Below, piece after piece: positions 19,430-29,656 of a stretch of 64,000 nucleotides of DNA. The notes beneath the pieces were generated by a model that had not been told where the DNA came from, did no database searches, and saw only the letters and a list, made by a program, of their open reading frames with translations. The position numbers and the translations under genes were made by a program. Positions within the stretch are counted from its first letter, which is position 1; every line of letters begins with the position of its first letter. Origin of the DNA: Salinicola corii (lineage in GTDB: Bacteria > Pseudomonadota > Gammaproteobacteria > Pseudomonadales > Halomonadaceae); NCBI RefSeq assembly GCF_008298015.1, contig NZ_VTPX01000005.1, positions 215,754 through 279,753 of the forward strand, read 5' to 3'.

Positions 19430-20835
19430 GACGGCAGCCCCGCACTGCCCCTCGATCCCAGCACATGCTGAAAACGCGACGGCAACTCGTGGCCAAAGGC
19501 GATGCCCTGGCCGTGGCGGTAGATGCCGCTACTCTCCAACCACTGCTCGAACTCCGGCGCCGGACGCAGTCCCAGTACCTGGCGCAGGTAAAGCGCGTCA
19601 TGGAACGAGGTAGTCTGGTAGTTGAGCATGATGTCATCGGAACCGGGAATGCCCATGATGTAGTGGCATCCCGCCGCACCCAGCAGCGTCAGCAGCATAT
19701 CCATGTCGTCCTGGTCGGCCTCGGCATGATTGGTGTAGCAGACATCGCAGCCCATCGGCACGCCGAGCAGCTTGCCGCAGAAATGATCTTCCAGTCCGGC
19801 GCGGATGATCTGCTTGCCATCGAACAGATACTCGGGGCCAATGAAGCCGACCACGGTGTTGACCAGCAGCGGCTCGAACTCCCGCGCGACCGCGTAGGCG
19901 CGGGCCTCCAGCGTCTGCTGGTCGAGCCCGTGGTGGGCATTGGCGGAGAGCGCACTGCCCTGGCCGGTCTCGAAGTACATCACGTTGTTGCCGAGCGGTC
20001 CGCGATTCAGCGACAGTGCCGCCTCACGCCCCTCCCGTAGCAGGGCCAGGTCGATGCCGAATCCCCGATTGGCCGCCTCGGTGCCGGCGATCGACTGGAA
20101 CACCAGATCCGTCGGCGCGCCGCGCTCGATTGCCTCGATGGCGGTAGTGACATGGGTCAACACACAGCTCTGGGTGGGGATTTCGTAGCGGGAGATGACC
20201 TCGTCGAGCATCTTCAACAGCGTCACCACCGTGGACGTATTGTCGGTAGCGGGATTGATGCCGATCACGGCATCGCCGCTGGCGTAGAGCAGGCCATCGA
20301 GGATGCTGGCCGCAATGCCGGAAGCGTCGTCGGTGGGATGATTGGGCTGCAGCCGTGTCGAGAGCCGGCCCGGCAGGCCGATGGTATTGCGGAAGCGCGT
20401 GATGACCTCGCACTTCCGGCCTACCAGCACGAGGTCCTGCACGCGCATCAGCTTGGAAACCGCTGCGACCATCTCCGGCGTCAGGCCGGGGGCCAGTCGT
20501 TTGAGCGATTCGCCGTCGGCGTGTTCGGAGAGCAGCCAGTTGCGGAATTCGCCGACGCTCAGCGAGGCAACCGGCGCGAAGGCGGCACGATCATGGCGAT
20601 CGAGAATCAGCCGAGTGACCTCGTCTTCCTCGTAGGGAATCAGCGGCTCTTCCAGGAACGTGGCAAGAGGCAGTTCCGCCAGTGCCATCTGGGCAACGGC
20701 TCGCTCCTCGGCGCTCGCTGCCGCAATCCCGGCCAGGGCATCCCCGGAACGGTGAGGGGTGGCGGCGGCCAGCAGCGTTCCAAGGCCATCGAACCGATAC
20801 CGCCGGCCATCAACATCGATCACATGCTCACTCAT
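19426..20835 (-). CDS. eutB: ethanolamine ammonia-lyase large subunit
   Basis: 469 residues from ATG 20835; an in-frame ATG 33 bases earlier lacks a ribosome binding site, whereas AGGTG precedes the chosen one. EutB is the TIM-barrel catalytic subunit. Visible family blocks are the RLQPNHPTDD segment, GDAVIGINPATDN, the FETGQGSALSANAHHG active-site strand and MGCDVCYTNHAEADQDD. It is co-transcribed with eutC and stands 109 bases downstream of the YiaK-type dehydrogenase gene in the same direction, with a possible promoter between them. Confidence 0.94.
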   Translation of the reverse strand: MSEHVIDVDGRRYRFDGLGTLLAAATPHRSGDALAGIAAASAEERAVAQMALAELPLATFLEEPLIPYEEDEVTRLILDRHDRAAFAPVASLSVGEFRNWLLSEHADGESLKRLAPGLTPEMVAAVSKLMRVQDLVLVGRKCEVITRFRNTIGLPGRLSTRLQPNHPTDDASGIAASILDGLLYASGDAVIGINPATDNTSTVVTLLKMLDEVISRYEIPTQSCVLTHVTTAIEAIERGAPTDLVFQSIAGTEAANRGFGIDLALLREGREAALSLNRGPLGNNVMYFETGQGSALSANAHHGLDQQTLEARAYAVAREFEPLLVNTVVGFIGPEYLFDGKQIIRAGLEDHFCGKLLGVPMGCDVCYTNHAEADQDDMDMLLTLLGAAGCHYIMGIPGSDDIMLNYQTTSFHDALYLRQVLGLRPAPEFEQWLESSGIYRHGQGIAFGHELPSRFQHVLGSRGSAGLPS

Positions 20836-20944
20836 GGCATCACACCTGTTGTCGTTGTTCGAAGACAAGGAGTGGCTTTCAGTTTATGCCATAAACGACG
20901 CAACGCCCGCGAACAGGACGTCGTCGCCTTCGCGGCGCTCGCGC

Positions 20945-21955
20945 CTAGCTCGCCGTCAACGCCAGGATCTCCTGCCAGAGGCCGTCGTCCAGTACCAGCG
21001 GTTCCTGGCTGCGACGCCGGCGCCAGGTCGAAGCCCCTGGCCAGCGCACCTCCCGGCCGGACTCGTCGGGTGTGGCGTTCGCCAGATGATGCTGGATGCC
21101 CTCGACGATGGCGTCACAGGCGGCTCGCCCACCGAGCTGCTCGGGGTCGAACAGCATGAATATCTGGCAACTCCCTCCACCGCTGCCGCGTTCGACCCGG
21201 TCGATACCGTGGCTCGGTCGGCCCTGCGCCAACAGCGCGGCCAGGGCGTCGAGCAGTATGGACAGTCCCGACCCTTTCCAGTAACCGGTCGGAAGAAGGC
21301 GACGCGTCGCTTCGATCGCCGCCGGGTCCCGCGTCAGTTCGCCGTCCGCATCGAAACCGCCGTCGATGGGAAGCTGCTCGCCGTTGCGTCGCGTGGTCTG
21401 CAGCTTGCCGTAGGAGAATTGGGACATCGCCATGTCCAGCACCAGCGGACCGTCGCGGTGGGGAACGGCCATGACCAGAGGGTTGTTGCCTACCGACTGA
21501 GTGGCAGCGCCCCAGGCCGGCATGCACGACTCCGTGTTGGTCCACATGATCGCCGCGAAGCCCTGCTCCGCCGCGTGCCAACCGTAGCTACCGCCCCGCA
21601 TCCAGTGGGTCGTGTCGCGCACCGCGACCAACCCCATGCCGTGCTCGCGCGCCAGGTCCATGGCCCGCTCGGTGGCCTGGATCGCATTGCGAATGCCGAT
21701 ACCGAAGTGGCCGTCGAGCACCTCGATGGCGCCGAGTCGCTGCACGGGTTCCAGCGAAGCGTCGACGTCGACCCACCCCCGGCGAACGTAGTCGACGAAC
21801 CGGGGAATGCGTCCGATACCATGAGAGTGCACGCCGTCCCGCGTGCTTTCGGCATGAATGCGCGCACAGAGCGAAGCGTCACCAGGGGCCAGCCCTGCCT
21901 CGAGCAGGATCCGGTGCAGGGTGGCTTGCAGCGTTTCGAAATCGACCGTCGCCAT
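20945..21955 (-). CDS. yiaK: malate/L-lactate dehydrogenase family oxidoreductase, YiaK (2,3-diketo-L-gulonate reductase) type
   Basis: 336 residues, against 332 in E. coli YiaK/DlgD. It belongs to the non-Rossmann Ldh_2 family that reduces 2-oxoacids with NAD(P)H. HSHG (43-46) carries the likely catalytic His. HWMRGGSYGWHAAE, SQFSYGKL, DGGFDADG and PTGYWKGSGLS match YiaK closely. The associated yia genes for ascorbate or L-xylulose breakdown are absent, so the physiological substrate is uncertain. It precedes eutBC on the same strand. Confidence 0.82.
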   Translation of the reverse strand: MATVDFETLQATLHRILLEAGLAPGDASLCARIHAESTRDGVHSHGIGRIPRFVDYVRRGWVDVDASLEPVQRLGAIEVLDGHFGIGIRNAIQATERAMDLAREHGMGLVAVRDTTHWMRGGSYGWHAAEQGFAAIMWTNTESCMPAWGAATQSVGNNPLVMAVPHRDGPLVLDMAMSQFSYGKLQTTRRNGEQLPIDGGFDADGELTRDPAAIEATRRLLPTGYWKGSGLSILLDALAALLAQGRPSHGIDRVERGSGGGSCQIFMLFDPEQLGGRAACDAIVEGIQHHLANATPDESGREVRWPGASTWRRRRSQEPLVLDDGLWQEILALTAS

Positions 21956-22149
21956 CGGAGATCCTTTAGTAATACATCATACATTTATTCAGCGACCATA
22001 GCGGCCCCGGCCGATCCTGCGTATTCGCCTTTAGTGGGGGATGGATGACCGCAGAGACCCCAGCGCCGGCGATCGCTCAAACCCTTCAAGGCATCGGGCA
22101 CGAGCGTCGGAAGCGCGTAAAAACACGGGACACCCGCCTCGTGAGAATG

Positions 22150-22179
22150 AAAAAAGCCCTGCCGATAAATCGACAGGAC
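22150..22179 (-). terminator. rho-independent terminator after rpsO
   Basis: Read on the minus strand, a 10-bp stem with a TTTA loop (GTCCTGTCGA pairing with TCGGCAGGGC, two G-T pairs) runs into TTTTTT. It lies 71 bases past the rpsO stop and ends the nusA-rpsO operon. Confidence 0.85.
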
Positions 22180-22250
22180 TTTCTCGACGACGACGAGACG
22201 TCACCGCCTTTCGCTGATGCCTGGGCCGCCGTTGCTGGCGGCCGGGCGAT

Positions 22251-22520
22251 TCAGCGACGCAGGCCGAGCTTCTTGATCAGCGACTGATAGCGCTCGAAGT
22301 CCTTGCCCTTCAGGTAGTCCAGCAGCTTGCGGCGCTGGTTGACCATGCGGATCAGACCACGACGAGAGTGGTGATCCTGCTTGTGATCCTTGAAGTGGCT
22401 CTGCAGGCCATCGATGTTGGCGCTCAGCAGCGCAACCTGGACTTCCGGGGAACCGGTGTCGCTCTCGCCCTGACCGAACTCTTTGACGATCTCGGCTTTC
22501 TTTTCAGCGGTTAATGCCAT
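22251..22520 (-). CDS. rpsO: 30S ribosomal protein S15
   Basis: 89 residues, full length. S15 binds 16S rRNA helices 20-22 and starts assembly of the platform. The conserved TGSPEVQ near residue 24, SRRGL and the [10 protein letters not shown]-terminal half are all present. ATG 22520 has GGAGAG upstream; the longer open frame has no such site. In E. coli rpsO closes the nusA operon, and it does so here, next to truB and ahead of a strong terminator. Confidence 0.97.
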   Translation of the reverse strand: MALTAEKKAEIVKEFGQGESDTGSPEVQVALLSANIDGLQSHFKDHKQDHHSRRGLIRMVNQRRKLLDYLKGKDFERYQSLIKKLGLRR

Positions 22521-22598
22521 GAAAAACTCTCCAGCAAGCAATATGCCTGAATGATGAATATCGGAGACCACGCATATTTGCAGCCTCCCAGTTGACCG

Positions 22599-23600
22599 TC
22601 ACGAAGACGGGTGCATCGAATCGATGCCGACAGATTGACCTTCGCCGCCCGTCGAGACTTGCCTCGACTCGACAGGGTCCAAGTCCAATGCTGCCGTGTC
22701 GACCAGACGCCGGGGAGCGACTTCCCCCTGCGCGGTCAATTCGACCAATCCCAGAAAGGATTTGTCGCGATACAGTCTCGCCGTGGCGCCCGGCGCCAGC
22801 TCGGTGCCCGCCACCGCCGCCCGCTGCCCCAGCAGCAATTGCCGAGCCACGGTTTCCGTCACGCTGAGCGTCGGTAGATGCTCGAGCATGACATCGACCG
22901 GCAACAGCCGAGCCAGCCGCTCCTCGTCGCTCATCGCTTCAAGCGCTTCGAAAGAGAGTCGCCCTTCACTGTCGAAGGGGCCCGTTTCCAGGCGCTCCAG
23001 CGCAGTGATATGCGCACCGAAACCGAGCGCGGCGCCGATATCCTCGGCCAGTGTCCGAATGTAGGTGCCCTTGCTGCAGCGCACCTGCAACCAGACGCCA
23101 TCGGGCTCCCATTCGAGCGGGCGCATATCATATATCGTTACGCGGCGCGGCGCACGCGCTACCGTCTCGCCCTGGCGCGCCAGCTCGTAAAGCTTGCGCC
23201 CCTGATGCTTGAGCGCCGAGTACATCGGCGGGATCTGTTCGATCTCGCCGCGAAAACGCTCGAGCACGGCTTCGACGGCATCACGATCCAGCGTGGCAGG
23301 CATGGCCTGGCGCTCGATCACCTCACCTTCGGCATCGCCGGTGTCGGTCACGGCCCCGAACTGGATTCGGGTCCGGTAGACCTTGTCGGCTTCGAGCAGG
23401 TGAGCGGAAAACTTGGTCGCCTCGCCCAGGCAGACCGGCAACAACCCGGTCGCCATCGGATCCAGCGTTCCGGTGTGGCCGGCCTTGCGCGCCTGGAACA
23501 ACCGCCGGGCCCGCTGCAGCGCGTGATTGCTCGATAACCCCTGGGGCTTGTCGAGCAACAGCACACCGTTGATGGGCAACCCCTTGCGACGGCGTGCCAT
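22599..23600 (-). CDS. truB: tRNA pseudouridine-55 synthase
   Basis: 333 residues. It isomerises U55 in the T-loop of almost all tRNAs. The catalytic Asp47 lies in GHTGTLDPMATGLLP. The N-terminal NGVLLLDKPQG and the C-terminal PUA-type domain are normal. Its ATG overlaps the last base of the rbfA stop, so the pair is translationally coupled. Confidence 0.96.
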   Translation of the reverse strand: MARRRKGLPINGVLLLDKPQGLSSNHALQRARRLFQARKAGHTGTLDPMATGLLPVCLGEATKFSAHLLEADKVYRTRIQFGAVTDTGDAEGEVIERQAMPATLDRDAVEAVLERFRGEIEQIPPMYSALKHQGRKLYELARQGETVARAPRRVTIYDMRPLEWEPDGVWLQVRCSKGTYIRTLAEDIGAALGFGAHITALERLETGPFDSEGRLSFEALEAMSDEERLARLLPVDVMLEHLPTLSVTETVARQLLLGQRAAVAGTELAPGATARLYRDKSFLGLVELTAQGEVAPRRLVDTAALDLDPVESRQVSTGGEGQSVGIDSMHPSS

Positions 23601-24052
23601 CAGCGTGGTTCTCCGTCCCCGCTCCGCGTACCGTCTGACTGAGACCCATCTTTCTGAACCTCATCTTCCGGAGCCGCGTCGTCACTCTCCTGCGGGCGGT
23701 TGCTGGCGACGGCCTCGTCGATCAGCGCCGACAGCTTGTGCCCGCGCACGACGCTTTCGTCATAGTGAAAGCGCAGCTCGGGCACGTGGCGAAGCTTGAT
23801 GCGGCGCGCGATCTGCGAGCGCAGGAAACCGGCAGCCCGCTTGAGCACCGCCAGGTTTTCCTTGACCCGAGCCGGATCGTTCTCACCCAGCAGCGTCACG
23901 TAGACATCGGCATAACCGAGATCCCGACTGACCTTGACCGAGCTGACCGTGACCATCCCCAGGCGCGGATCCTTGATCTCGCGCTGGATCAAAACGGCCA
24001 GCTCCTGCTGCAGCTGGTCGGCGACCCGGTCGGTTCGTTTGAATTCGCGCAT
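23600..24052 (-). CDS. rbfA: 30S ribosome-binding factor A
   Basis: 150 residues. RbfA is a KH-like cold-shock factor for maturation of the 16S 5' end. The core (FKRTDRVADQLQQELA to LRFHYDESV) is typical. The last 40 residues are a longer acidic, Ser/Asp-rich tail (QESDDAAPEDE onward) than in E. coli (133 residues), a common addition in halophiles. It sits between infB and truB. Confidence 0.95.
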   Translation of the reverse strand: MREFKRTDRVADQLQQELAVLIQREIKDPRLGMVTVSSVKVSRDLGYADVYVTLLGENDPARVKENLAVLKRAAGFLRSQIARRIKLRHVPELRFHYDESVVRGHKLSALIDEAVASNRPQESDDAAPEDEVQKDGSQSDGTRSGDGEPR

Positions 24053-24118
24053 CGTTGCCTCTCGAGATCCCGCAGGAGCCTATTTCGTAAAAACCTAGGG
24101 CCGGCGGGATCCTGTCAC

Positions 24119-26647
24119 TTACAGGGTACGCTCGACCTTGACCTGGTCGAAGACCTCGATCTTGTCGCCGACCTGAACGTCGTTGTAGTTCTTGACGCCG
24201 ATACCGCACTCCATGCCGTTGCGCACTTCGTTGACGTCATCCTTGAAGCGACGCAGGGATTCCAGCTCGCCTTCATAGATGACCACGTTGTCACGCAGGA
24301 CACGGATCTTCTTGTTGCGGTGAACGGAGCCCTCGACGACCATACAGCCAGCGATCGCTCCGATCTTCGGCGCCTTGAACACATCGCGCACTTCGGCAAC
24401 ACCGACGATCTCTTCCTTCCACTCCGGTGCCAGCATGCCACTCATGGCCTGCTTGACCTCGTCGATCAGTTGGTAGATGACGCTGTAGTAGCGCAGATCC
24501 AGCCCTTCACGCTCGACGATTTCCCGCGCAGAGGCATCGGCACGGACGTTGAAACCGACCAGAATCGCTTCACTGGCCAACGCCAGGTTGGCGTCGGTTC
24601 CGGTGATGCCGCCAACCCCGGAAGAGACGACCGCCACCTGCACTTCATCGGTGGAGAGTTCTTCCAGCGCCCCGCGGATCGCTTCCAGCGAGCCTTGGAC
24701 GTCGGCCTTGAGGACGACGTTGACCTTGGCCACCTCGTCCTGGCCCATCTGGCTGAACATGTTCTCCAGCTTGGCCTTCTGTTGGCGCGCCAGACGCACT
24801 TCGCGGTATTTGCCCTGGCGGAAGTTGGCGATTTCACGCGCCTTCTTCTCATCGGTCAGCACCATGAAGTCCTCACCGGCTTCCGGCGTGCCATCGAGCC
24901 CCTGGATCTCGACCGGCATGGACGGACCGACCGACTCGACCTGCTTGCCGAGTTCGTTGGTCAGCGCCCGCACACGGCCGTAGTGCAGGCCGGCGAGGAC
25001 GATGTCGCCACGCTTGAGCGTCCCGTTCTGGACCAGCACGGTCGCCACCGGGCCACGGCCCTTGTCGAGACGAGACTCGACCACGACCCCTTTGCCCGGC
25101 GCTTCCGGCACGGCCTTGAGCTCGAGCACTTCGGAAACCAGCAGCACCGATTCAAGCAGTTGATCGATGCCTTCACCGGTCTTCGCCGAGACCGAGACGA
25201 ACTGGGTATCGCCGCCCCATTCCTCGGAGATCACACCGTGCTGAGACAGCTCGTTGCGAATCCGGTCGAGATCAGCCCCTTCCTTGTCGATCTTGTTGAT
25301 CGCCACGACCAGCTGCACGCCAGCAGCCTTGGCGTGTTCTACCGCCTCGACCGTCTGCGGCATGACACCGTCATCGGCGGCAACGACCAGGATGACAACG
25401 TCGGTCGCCTGGGCACCACGAGCACGCATGGCGGTGAAGGCCGCGTGACCCGGCGTATCCAGGAAAGTGACGCCACCATGTTCGCCTTCGACGTGATAGG
25501 CACCGATGTGCTGGGTGATACCACCGGCTTCGCCGGTCGCGACCTTGGTGCGGCGAATGAAGTCGAGCAGCGAGGTCTTGCCGTGGTCGACGTGACCCAT
25601 GACAGTGACGACCGGCGAACGGGTGATCTCGTCACCTTCGTAGGAGATGCCTTCGAGCACTTCGGTCTCGAGCGCGTCTTCCTTGACCAACTTCGGCTTG
25701 TGGCCCATCTCCTCGACCACGATCGCGGCAGTATCCTGATCAATGGTCTGGTTGATGGTCACCGCCGCGCCCATGTTGAACATGGCCTTGATCACTTCGT
25801 TGGCCTTGACCGACATCTTGTCCGCCAATTCCGCGACGCTGATCGATTCCGGGAGCGCGACTTCACGCACGATCGGCTGCGTCGGCTTCTGGAAGCCATG
25901 CTGGTTGTCGCCGCGTCCGCGACGGCTACCCCGGCGCTCGGCCCGCTTGACCTTCTTGGCACCGCCACCGCGACGACGCTCGGAACGATCGTCGTCGTCA
26001 TCACGACGTCCACGACGTCCCTGATCACGCTCCTTGTCCTTCTTCGGATGGGCGCGACGGTTTTCCGTTCGCGGCTCCTTGGGCGGCGGCTCGACGAACG
26101 GCTGGCTGTTGGAAGTCGGCTCGTTATCCTCGACCTGCGGCTCCTCGGGAATGTCATCCCCCGGCGCCTGGGGCTCGGGCGAGGGTGCGGCCGCCTTGTT
26201 GGAACTCTCCTGCCCGGCGGTCAGATCCGGCGTTGGCTCGCTACTCGTCTCAGCGACGGGGGCCTGCTCGGACTGCTGCTGCGCCTGATCGGCCATGTCG
26301 CCAACGAGCTGGCGCGGCCCCGCTTCCTCGGACGGTGCTTCCTCGACCGGCTCCGCATCGCGTTTGACGTAGGTCCGCTTCTTGCGCACCTGCACCTCGA
26401 TGGTCTTGCCACGCTCGCCCGAACGAATCTTGCTGCGGGTATTGCGTGTCAAGGTGATGCGATTACGCGGGCCACGTCCACCACCATGACTCTTGGTCAG
26501 GTGATCGAGGAGACGTTGCTTGTCCTCTTCGGAGACCGCGTCGCTTTCCTTTTGATGCGGCAGCCCCGCATCCTTCATCTGTTCAAGCAGGCGAGACACA
26601 TCGCGTCCCACCTTGCCGGCAAACTCTTTTACGGTCATGTCTGACAT
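24119..26647 (-). CDS. infB: translation initiation factor IF-2
   Basis: 842 residues. The N-terminal IF2 domain ([11 protein letters not shown]) is followed by a long low-complexity charged linker (about 85-245). The GTPase domain has G1 GHVDHGKT at 351-358, then DTPGHAAF and NKIDK, and C-terminal domains bind fMet-tRNA. AGGAGGG precedes the start at ideal spacing. In-frame methionines further down could give shorter forms, as in E. coli, but none has an obvious ribosome binding site that I can confirm. Confidence 0.97.
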   Translation of the reverse strand: MSDMTVKEFAGKVGRDVSRLLEQMKDAGLPHQKESDAVSEEDKQRLLDHLTKSHGGGRGPRNRITLTRNTRSKIRSGERGKTIEVQVRKKRTYVKRDAEPVEEAPSEEAGPRQLVGDMADQAQQQSEQAPVAETSSEPTPDLTAGQESSNKAAAPSPEPQAPGDDIPEEPQVEDNEPTSNSQPFVEPPPKEPRTENRRAHPKKDKERDQGRRGRRDDDDDRSERRRGGGAKKVKRAERRGSRRGRGDNQHGFQKPTQPIVREVALPESISVAELADKMSVKANEVIKAMFNMGAAVTINQTIDQDTAAIVVEEMGHKPKLVKEDALETEVLEGISYEGDEITRSPVVTVMGHVDHGKTSLLDFIRRTKVATGEAGGITQHIGAYHVEGEHGGVTFLDTPGHAAFTAMRARGAQATDVVILVVAADDGVMPQTVEAVEHAKAAGVQLVVAINKIDKEGADLDRIRNELSQHGVISEEWGGDTQFVSVSAKTGEGIDQLLESVLLVSEVLELKAVPEAPGKGVVVESRLDKGRGPVATVLVQNGTLKRGDIVLAGLHYGRVRALTNELGKQVESVGPSMPVEIQGLDGTPEAGEDFMVLTDEKKAREIANFRQGKYREVRLARQQKAKLENMFSQMGQDEVAKVNVVLKADVQGSLEAIRGALEELSTDEVQVAVVSSGVGGITGTDANLALASEAILVGFNVRADASAREIVEREGLDLRYYSVIYQLIDEVKQAMSGMLAPEWKEEIVGVAEVRDVFKAPKIGAIAGCMVVEGSVHRNKKIRVLRDNVVIYEGELESLRRFKDDVNEVRNGMECGIGVKNYNDVQVGDKIEVFDQVKVERTL

Positions 26648-26674
26648 TACGACCCTCCTGAACCCGTGACCACG

Positions 26675-28168
26675 TTACTCTTCGCTCTGAAACCAAGGCG
26701 CACGGGCAGTCATGATCAGTGCCGCTGCGCGCTCCTCGTCCACGTCGTCGATATCCTTCAGATCCTCGATGGACTGTTCTGCGAGGTCCTCCATGGTGAC
26801 AATGCCACGGCTGGCAAGAATGAAAGCCAGGTGGCGGTCCATGCCGTCCATCGTGAGAAGGTCTTCGGCGGGCTGAGCGCCATCCAGTTGCTCTTCCGAT
26901 GCGATGGCCAAGTTGAGAAGCTCATCCTTGGCTCTTGCACGAAGTTCCTCGACCAGATCCTCATCGAACTCTTCGATCTCCAACATCTCTTCGACCGGCA
27001 CGTAGGCCAGCTCTTCGATCGTCGTGAACCCTTCCTCGACCAGGATGCGGGCGACGTCTTCGTCGATCTCGAGATGGTTGATGAAATATTCGACCAGGCT
27101 GTCGACTTCCTGCTCGCGTTTACCCTCGGCTTCATCGATGGTCATGACGTTGAGCGTCCAGCCCGTCAACTCGCTGGCGAGCCTCACGTTCTGACCGCTA
27201 CGACCAATGGCCTGAGCGAGGTTGTCCTCGCCGACGGCGACGTCCATCGAATGGGCGTCCTCGTCAACGAGGATGGAGGCGACTTCCGCCGGCGCCATGG
27301 CGTTGATCACCAGTTGCGCAGGGTTGTCGTCCCATAAAATGATATCCACGCGCTCGTTACGCAGCTCGTTGGACACCGCCTGCACGCGTGAACCCCGCAT
27401 GCCGACACAGGCACCGACCGGGTCGATTCGCCTGTCATTGGTCTTGACCGCAATCTTGGCACGCGCCCCAGGGTCACGGGCCGCTCCCTTGATCTCGATC
27501 AGTTGCTCGGCGATCTCCGGCACTTCGATCTTGAACAACTCGACCAACATGCCCGGCTTCGTCCGCGACAGGATGAGCTGGGAGCCACGCGCTTCCGCGT
27601 CGACTTTCCACAGCAACGCGCGGACCCGTTCGTTCATGCGGTAGCGCTCGCCGGGAATCATCTCGCCACGCGGTAGAAAACCTTCAGCGTTCTCACCGAG
27701 ATCAATGATCAGTCCGTCACGTGTCGTTTTCTTGACGATACCCGCGACCAGTTCGCCTTCACGCTCGGTATACTGCTTGACGATCTGGGCGCGCTCGGCC
27801 TCGCGCACCTTCTGCACGATAACCTGCTTGGCGGTCTGGGCAGCGATACGTCCGAAGGCCACCGACTCCACCTGCTCTTCGACCACATCGCCGACAGCCA
27901 GCGGAGACTCGCGTGCCTCCGCTTCGGAAAGCGGAATTTCGCGATCTTCGCTGAGATAGTCTTCGTCTTCGACCACGACCCAACGACGGAAAGTATCGTA
28001 CTCGCCGGTGCGGCGATCAATCTGGACGCGGATGCTGACATCCTGCCCCTCGAAGCGCTTGCGCGATGCGCTGGCCAATGCCGCCTCGACAGCCTCGAAA
28101 ATGACGTCTCGGGGCACGCTCTTCTCGTTGGAGATGGCGTCAACGACCAGCAGTATCTCTTTGCTCAT
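26675..28168 (-). CDS. nusA: transcription termination/antitermination factor NusA
   Basis: 497 residues, matching E. coli (495). The N-terminal RNA polymerase-binding domain, S1 domain (around 135-200), KH1 and KH2 ([24 protein letters not shown]) and two acidic C-terminal repeats are present in order. It controls pausing, termination and antitermination. The gene lies 27 bases upstream of infB and follows rimP. Confidence 0.97.
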   Translation of the reverse strand: MSKEILLVVDAISNEKSVPRDVIFEAVEAALASASRKRFEGQDVSIRVQIDRRTGEYDTFRRWVVVEDEDYLSEDREIPLSEAEARESPLAVGDVVEEQVESVAFGRIAAQTAKQVIVQKVREAERAQIVKQYTEREGELVAGIVKKTTRDGLIIDLGENAEGFLPRGEMIPGERYRMNERVRALLWKVDAEARGSQLILSRTKPGMLVELFKIEVPEIAEQLIEIKGAARDPGARAKIAVKTNDRRIDPVGACVGMRGSRVQAVSNELRNERVDIILWDDNPAQLVINAMAPAEVASILVDEDAHSMDVAVGEDNLAQAIGRSGQNVRLASELTGWTLNVMTIDEAEGKREQEVDSLVEYFINHLEIDEDVARILVEEGFTTIEELAYVPVEEMLEIEEFDEDLVEELRARAKDELLNLAIASEEQLDGAQPAEDLLTMDGMDRHLAFILASRGIVTMEDLAEQSIEDLKDIDDVDEERAAALIMTARAPWFQSEE

Positions 28169-28252
28169 GCCTATGCCTCGCCGAAAAACCGGTTCTTGGT
28201 TTCGAATTCTTGGTCTCGAATTACTGAGTCATCGAACAACAGGTGATGGAAT

Positions 28253-28714
28253 TCAGTCGTCGTACTGCGGGACGACGCGAGCTTGATCGATGCTTTCGAT
28301 GGGAAAGCAGTACTCTTCCGAATCGATGTGCAGCAGCACTTCGTCGCCATCGATACCAGCCAGGCGCCCCTGAAACTTGCGACGTCCATCGAAGGCGGTG
28401 CGCAGCTTGAGCTGCACCACGTGGCCGCTAAAGCGCGAAAAATGATCGAGCGTATAGAGCGGGCGATCGAGACCTGGAGAGGAAACTTCCAGGCTGTAGT
28501 TGCCCGAGATCGGATCTTCGACATCCAGCACGCCGCTGACCTGGCGGCTGACACTCGCGCAATCATCGACCGAAATTCCATCGGGGCTGTCGATGTAGAT
28601 CATCAGCTTGGAATGCTTGCCCTGAGCCAGATAGTCGAGGCCCCACAACTCGAAACCCATGGCGGTAACCACCGGCTCGATGATCGCATACAGTGCTGCG
28701 TCCTTGGTGACCAC
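28253..28714 (-). CDS. rimP: ribosome maturation factor RimP
   Basis: 153 residues, near the usual 150. It helps assemble the 30S subunit. The N-terminal domain has IEPVVTAMGFELWGLDY, then IDSPDGISVDDC and the conserved LEVSSPGLDRPL. It is the first protein gene of the nusA operon, downstream of a terminator-like hairpin and the initiator tRNA gene. Confidence 0.96.
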   Translation of the reverse strand: MVTKDAALYAIIEPVVTAMGFELWGLDYLAQGKHSKLMIYIDSPDGISVDDCASVSRQVSGVLDVEDPISGNYSLEVSSPGLDRPLYTLDHFSRFSGHVVQLKLRTAFDGRRKFQGRLAGIDGDEVLLHIDSEEYCFPIESIDQARVVPQYDD

Positions 28715-28851
28715 AAACGACTCCTACAGCAGTTGCATCAGGCACCTGACCGGGAGTTGAGAGAAATGCAAGGTGCTAGGTGGCTGACTGGCATTGACGT
28801 CAGCAGCGCCGTCAACGACGACAAGGCGCTGACATCGACAAAGCTGCTAAC

Positions 28852-28876
28852 AAAAAGCCCCTTCTCAGGAAGGGGC
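28852..28876 (-). terminator. hairpin terminator/attenuator between tRNA-fMet and rimP
   Basis: On the minus strand GCCCCTTC pairs with GAAGGGGC around a 4-base loop and runs into TTTTT. It lies 13 bases past the tRNA 3' end and before rimP, so it can limit read-through from the tRNA into the nusA operon. In E. coli this leader region is a NusA-sensitive control point. Confidence 0.75.
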
Positions 28877-28888
28877 CTTTCAAAAACT

Positions 28889-28965
<77 letters not shown>

Positions 28966-29099
28966 ACATCAGGTTGGCGATTATAGGAACGGCCTCGAGA
29001 TGGGTCAAGGAAGGCCGCGATATCGCCTGATTCTTCTAGCAAGAATCCATACAGTATCGTTCAGAGGTTCAAGTCGAAAAGACCGGAAAAACTTGACGA

Positions 29100-29186
29100 T
29101 GGTGCCGAAGGCGGGACTTGAACCCGCACGACCGTAAGGTCACTACCCCCTCAAGATAGCGTGTCTACCAATTCCACCACTTCGGC
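29100..29186 (-). tRNA. tRNA-Leu (GAG)
   Basis: 87 bases with a class II long variable arm and encoded CCA. The anticodon loop TTGAGGG in a CTATC/GGTAG stem gives anticodon GAG, reading CTC and CTT. The body is close to E. coli leuU, which also sits beside secG. Confidence 0.95.
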
Positions 29187-29271
29187 ATCAGAGGGTGTGT
29201 AGCACCTGGGCGCCACACTCAATTCGCCGCATTCCGACGTCCCATTGAACGCAGCGAATTTTCCTTCCCAC

Positions 29272-29652
29272 TCAAGGATTTGACGATTCCTGATCGCCAC
29301 CTTCCTCGAGTGCTGGCGCAGCATTATTCCCGCTTTGATCCCCATCGTCAAGCGTCGGAGCACCATTATGTTGCTGCTCAATCACTTGGGCGTCCGGGAT
29401 ACCGCTCTGCGGTGCACTACCGGCATTGGTCGCGAAGTACGCCAACCCTAGAGAGGTCACGAAGAAAAGCGCCGCCAGACCGCCCGTCAGTTTGGACAGG
29501 AATCCGCCACTGCCGCGTGAGCCAAACACCGTCTGAGAGGAACCGCCACCGAAAGCGGCGCCCGCTTCGGCGCCCTTGCCCTGCTGAAGCAGGACCAGGA
29601 CCACCAGTGCAATCGCGATGAGTACGTGTACCAACAAAACTGCTATCTGCAT
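29272..29652 (-). CDS. secG: preprotein translocase subunit SecG
   Basis: 126 residues. Two membrane segments (about 3-21 and 55-73) flank the conserved cytoplasmic loop LLQQGKGAEAGAAFGGG, followed by an acidic tail typical of halophiles. SecG joins SecYE and assists SecA-driven export. It begins 4 bases after the tpiA stop, in the standard tpiA-secG-tRNA-Leu order. Confidence 0.95.
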   Translation of the reverse strand: MQIAVLLVHVLIAIALVVLVLLQQGKGAEAGAAFGGGSSQTVFGSRGSGGFLSKLTGGLAALFFVTSLGLAYFATNAGSAPQSGIPDAQVIEQQHNGAPTLDDGDQSGNNAAPALEEGGDQESSNP

Positions 29653-29656
29653 GAAA

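Noticed and set aside
22045..22287. 80-codon plus-strand ORF beyond the YiaK-type gene
   Set aside because: It contains the rpsO terminator and ends inside rpsO on the other strand; no protein similarity.
23738..26644. 968-residue open frame on the plus strand
   Set aside because: Antisense to infB and rbfA, with no family resemblance.
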